A DNA stretch of 64,000 nucleotides from Lewinellaceae bacterium (GTDB taxonomy: Bacteria; Bacteroidota; Bacteroidia; Chitinophagales; Saprospiraceae). Location of the stretch: positions 1 to 64,000 of the forward strand of contig JADJRC010000020.1 in the NCBI GenBank assembly GCA_016712415.1, written 5' to 3'. Position 1 is the stretch's first letter; every line of letters begins with the position of its first letter. The notes under the pieces are model-generated. The model was not told where the DNA came from. It was given only the letters and a program-made list of their open reading frames with translations, and made no database searches. The position numbers and the translations under genes are program-made. Shown in pieces: positions 60,238 through 64,000 of this stretch.

Positions 60238-62950
60238 CTAAAAACTATAATCCCAGTTCACCAGAATGAAAAACGGCATTGCTGTAATTGTCGTGGTGTT
60301 TTGAAAGAATGCGCCGGCAAAAACCTGTTTGAAACTTCGACTGTTCAGCAGGTTTACACCCGAAAGCCTTATATCGCTTCGCCATTTCGGCAATCGAAAT
60401 TGGCAAATGCCACTGGCGGCATAATATATGTTGTAACGCGACCACCCGGTGCGGTTAGCTGATCGGTAAATATAAACTTTTGCATCAAATCTACCTGGAG
60501 GTTTGAAAATCAACTGTACCGAGCTGAACCAGTTTGTTGTGACAAATCTGCTTGATAGTTGCTTCTGGGTGTTATTGGTAATGGAATAAGTGATTTGATT
60601 AGAAAAAATGACATTGAACCAGGTATCGAACGCAGTACCATAATTGATGCCCAAGGCGTGCATATATGTGTTTATTCTACGCGGGATGTCGCTGTTTACC
60701 TTGTTTTCCTGTTCCAGGTCGATTGTGCTGAAGTCAAGTCCGAGCCTTGAACTTATCATTGGAAAATATCGACTGGTTGAGGCGTTAAGAGAAAAGTTGG
60801 TTGAGCTAACTGGTCTGTATTTTTCCTGGATAAAAAGGAATGGGTCGATTTGAAATTTCGCACCTAGCTGATTGTCTCTCCGACCGGCGCTGGCGCTTAT
60901 ATTCCATGAAAACTGCTTCAGGCGGTCGTTGAAAGCAAGGCGCAAGCTTGTGCTGTGGCCGGATATTTGCACAATCGCAGGTAATCCGCGTTCCACGGAC
61001 TGATAGTCCGTGAATATAAAACCGCCGTAATAATCGGTCAAATTCGGTGTATTTTGCCTGAATTCGTAGTTTCCGGACAAAGTTGTTTTGTCTCCGATGG
61101 CATACCGTATGTCCAGACGGGGTTGGACCGCCCACAGCCTTGTATTATTCTCAGGTTTCGGGTATTCTTCTAATTCGACTGGTGAATAATAAATGCCCAA
61201 ACGGCAGCGGATATACCATAGCCCTGCTTCCTTTGCAACAGACAGTCGTGCAGAATATTCCGTGGTCTGTAAACGCAAGTCGTTATGAAAATTAGTGTCG
61301 GGTGTTTGGCTTAAACCCGTCGAGTCTTCCAAAATAATCCCGGATATCAATCGCCCCCATTCCTGGGTGGTTCCACATTCCATTTGCCAGGTTACGGAGC
61401 CATTTCGGAATATGTACTTCCCCAAAAACATGTTTTCCCCTTGATGCCGGCTGATATTTTGCTCAAGATGTGTAAAGGAAGAGTCCAACCCAAAAAAGAA
61501 CGGATAATACACATATTGGGGCTGAAGTGAGTTTTGGTCATAGTGCCGGGCATATTTCGAAGTGATTTGCAGAAGGGCGTTTTTACCTGTTCTCAAAGTA
61601 TATTCTAATGAAACAAGTCCGTCAAAGATATTTTCATTTATATTTTGGGCAATCTTAAGGGGAGGGCGCTGTGGTTGTGTGCGCTGCAGATCAAGAACGC
61701 TATGTTGTGGTCCACCGTTGATTTTGACAAAACTGCGTATCGACTGTTTTTGATCGGGGGGTATAGTAGTCGGCCTCAATCTGAAGATTTCCTATACCCG
61801 CATGTTGTTCAGTTAAGCGACTTTCCAGCAGATCAAGGGTTCCTGAATCAAGCAAAAAACGGGTGTTGTAGTTCACAATCTGTTGCAAACGTTCATAACC
61901 TACCCAGGCTGTAGTTTTTACTTTAAAATAATTTGAAAGAGGCATCACATGCCCTATAAACAAAAACCCTGTCCGGTTTTCGCGGGTGAAGGCTACGGGT
62001 AGACCAGTGCTTTCTGATAGAGGACTTTCCAATAAATTGTTTACGCGCAAGGGCGTACTTTGCAGGCTTTGTTTGCTTTGATCTAAGATGTCGCCCCGGC
62101 TCAAAGCCTTGATGTTTCCCAATGAACTTTCACCCGTATTGTTGGCATTCCCGATCAGGTAAGTTTTGTCGAGACGTGTCAGAGAGAACAGATTTGCGTG
62201 TATAAAACCTTTCCACTCATCTCCAAAACCAGGTCCGGCTGTTGAGCTGCCTGAAGTGGAGCGTTTTCTTTCTTCTTTGATTTTCAGGTTGAGCACCAAA
62301 CGGTCAGATTCCCGTACACCTTTCATTAAAGGGTTTTCCTGGTATCGGTCAATAGCTTGCACTTTTGATACCATATCTGCCCTGATATTGCGCGTGGCTA
62401 TATGATAATTTTGATTAAACAGGTCGTCACCTTCGATCAGGACTCGCTCTACAGCTTTACCATTGAGCGTAATCTGACCGGTTTCGCTTACCCTTGCACC
62501 GGGTAACTTTTTCAACAAATCTTCCACGGAAAACTCTGTGCTGTCTGAAAACGACGCCACATTATACTCGGTCGTGTCACCGTAGGCCACGACGGGGGGC
62601 GCTTGACTTCGTATAATAATCTCCTGAAGCACCTTGTTGGACAAGGTGAAATCCTGCTCCGTTTGTAAATCGCATATTTTCAGGCTCCGGGTTTTGGTAT
62701 GATGCCCTAAACTTCTTACTGTCAACGTGAAACTATCGCAATCAGTCTCTATGAACATTTGATAAAACCCCTGCTCATTTGTATTGATATAGGCCAGTAA
62801 TTGTTCACTTTGACAGCTTGTAGCGACTATACTGGCATATGCTACAGGTATGCCTGAGGAATCGCGGACTTGACCATGAATGTTTTGACCGGAAAGTGAA
62901 CTGGCAGTATAAAGAGAAAGCAGACAGATAATTGTCAAACAGCAGCGCAT
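60238..62950 (-). CDS. TonB-receptor-like outer membrane beta-barrel protein (frameshifted)
   Basis: About 903 residues in two frames. The first (start 62950) has a signal peptide (CLTIICLLSLYTASSLSGQ), a carboxypeptidase-regulatory-like domain (GQVRDSSGIPVAYASIVA), and a plug-like region (DSTEFSVEDLLKKLPGARVS, LNGKAVERVLIEGDDLFNQNY). The second frame continues the barrel from about 61760 and ends at 60238 with an aromatic C-terminus (VNWDYSF). Removing one base of the six-G run at 61756-61761 joins them as YYTPDQKQSIRSFVK. The family is the Bacteroidota outer membrane beta-barrel group near SusC, without a TonB box I can identify. The GLPGLI gene lies just upstream. Confidence 0.88.
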
Positions 62951-62953
62951 AAA

Positions 62954-63076
62954 TCATTGTTCGAGCGCGGTGTCCAATTCAATGGATTCCTTACGTGAAT
63001 TGATAATATCAAATTCTTTTGTTGTGACTTCATATACACCGTCGTTGCGGAAATACAACTCGTCCTTGACAAGCAT
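62954..63076 (-). CDS. possible 40-residue protein between GLPGLI and outer membrane genes
   Basis: An ATG at 63076 opens a frame to 62954 reading MLVKDELYFRNDGVYEVTTK, then EFDIINSRKESIELDTALEQ. It fits exactly between the GLPGLI stop (16 bp upstream) and the outer membrane protein start (3 bp downstream). The fit favours a real small gene or a detached GLPGLI tail, but nothing else supports it. Confidence 0.35.
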   Translation of the reverse strand: MLVKDELYFRNDGVYEVTTKEFDIINSRKESIELDTALEQ

Positions 63077-63092
63077 AGTATTTTACGCAAAT

Positions 63093-63872
63093 CTACTTAT
63101 CTTCTATCAGCTCAATTGAATCCTTAATAGGGGTAACACTGACTTTGAATCCTTTAGCCAGAAATTCTTTTTCCACATTTTTGCTGTGGTCATTTCTGGA
63201 TTTAATATATTCTTTATAGCTCATGTTTACAGGTAAGCCTGATGGCACTTGAATTAATTGTGTCAATTTGGACGAGATTTCCAAACTCACAAACAAGAAC
63301 TGCACTTTCTTGTCCAGTGTGTAAGCTTCCAAAATCAGGCCGGGAAGTCCTCCTAGCTTAAATGGGCCGCTTGAGATTGGAATATCATATGTGAACCAGG
63401 ATTCATATTCCCGGCCACCAAACTTACCGATTGCCTTACGACACTCATAAACACCCAGCCTTCTTCTCTCCGAGGGATCGATAATCCAATCAACGTCGCC
63501 CAATGTATCTTCAACAATACAGTGTTTTTTTGACAAATAGCAAGGTATTTTTGAAAAAATCTTGTGTTCGCCATGCAGTTTGTAAATTGGAAATCCTTCG
63601 GGATCGCCGGCAATACGAACCGAATAAAACTCCTCCGTTTGTTTGGAATAACTTTTTGCAGGTACTCCATGATGTATATATAATGACCTGGAAGCATTGA
63701 AATACAAGGTGGCATTCCCGTTTCGGTCGTTATCTGTGGGCAGGTTTACTTGTTGCAGATAGGTTATTCTTCCTATCGGAATGCTATCGCTTTGGGGGAT
63801 GCTATCTCCTTGAACAACCGACTGATTGGAAAATAATATTTGGATAAAAAGACTAACAACTAATTCAGACAT
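63093..63872 (-). CDS. GLPGLI family protein
   Basis: About 259 residues. The family signature is GPFKLGGLPGLILEAY (near 180-195), preceded by ESWFTYDIPISSGP and the usual QVNLPTDNDRNG...ATLYFNASRS start. The signal peptide (SELVVSLFIQILFSNQSVVQ) is atypical, so the true start may lie elsewhere. GLPGLI proteins are periplasmic beta proteins of unknown role, commonly next to outer membrane receptor-like proteins, as here. The 128 bp to the right edge hold nothing recognisable. Confidence 0.9.
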   Translation of the reverse strand: MSELVVSLFIQILFSNQSVVQGDSIPQSDSIPIGRITYLQQVNLPTDNDRNGNATLYFNASRSLYIHHGVPAKSYSKQTEEFYSVRIAGDPEGFPIYKLHGEHKIFSKIPCYLSKKHCIVEDTLGDVDWIIDPSERRRLGVYECRKAIGKFGGREYESWFTYDIPISSGPFKLGGLPGLILEAYTLDKKVQFLFVSLEISSKLTQLIQVPSGLPVNMSYKEYIKSRNDHSKNVEKEFLAKGFKVSVTPIKDSIELIEDK

Positions 63873-64000
63873 AACATCATCGGACTACTGGCTTAAAGAA
63901 GGTAGGAGCTTGTTGCCGGCCCTGAGTTAAAATACATGGTTATAATTATGGCAACCAATATTTGCTAATCATCAGAATCAGTAGAACAGCACTCCAATGC

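Noticed and set aside
60985..61010. CACGGACT-GAT-AGTCCGTG palindrome
   Set aside because: It lies within the coding sequence of the outer membrane protein; although it shares a core with the 15453 palindrome, a regulatory role there is unsupported.

Overview
The window looks like chromosomal DNA of a Bacteroidota bacterium, most likely of the Saprospiria type. The evidence is three proteins with type IX secretion (T9SS) C-terminal sorting domains, a PorP/SprF protein, a TPR-WD40-OmpA (PorE-like) protein, a GLPGLI protein, MbnP proteins, many lipoproteins and promoters of the TTTG/TAnnTTTG type. It reads as a core chromosome segment with accessory surface genes. I see no prophage, insertion sequence, CRISPR array, rRNA or tRNA.

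Layout. 1-3.4 kb: three minus-strand genes (ABC permease, sterol desaturase, LysE exporter), each broken by many frameshifts. 3.5-9 kb: two paralogous lipoproteins, a large T9SS cargo protein and a helical protein of unknown role. 8.8-12.9 kb: GH29 alpha-L-fucosidase (frameshifted), a MOSC protein, a truncated DUF1772-like fragment and a lipoprotein. 12.9-22 kb, all minus strand: recN (frameshifted), a lipoprotein, xerC, rpsU, a histone-deacetylase-like enzyme, PorE-like, PorP/SprF and an NAD(P)-binding protein. 22-27 kb: ffh, a 0.6 kb inverted and tandem repeat block, Omp28-like, TerC and an exonuclease. 27-30 kb: two MbnP proteins and a di-heme peroxidase. 30-34.7 kb: secreted serine protease (frameshifted), pepT, a helical protein and transaldolase. 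34.7-38.9 kb: an SRP RNA beside a perfect 35-bp-arm palindrome, then a 1254-residue UPF1-like helicase. 39-47.6 kb: T9SS protein, OmpA protein, penicillin acylase and small genes. 47.6-57.8 kb: topA, holA (frameshifted), LysM protein, Mrp ATPase, lipoprotein, CaiB-type CoA-transferase and nnr. 57.9-64 kb: WG-repeat protein, an nnr fragment, a frameshifted outer-membrane receptor-like protein and a GLPGLI protein.

Functional links. Ffh and the SRP RNA (12.6 kb apart) supply both parts of the signal recognition particle. PorP/SprF and PorE-like lie side by side and probably form part of the T9SS that exports the three sorting-domain proteins found here. The MbnP and di-heme peroxidase genes form a metallo-mystery-type cluster. 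topA, holA, recN, xerC and the exonuclease are DNA-maintenance genes.

A recurring feature is single-base indels, often in homopolymers, that break otherwise full-length genes, including recN and holA. Together with the indel-dense first 3.4 kb this suggests residual assembly error rather than real decay in most cases. Gene ends given here span the reconstructed reading frames.
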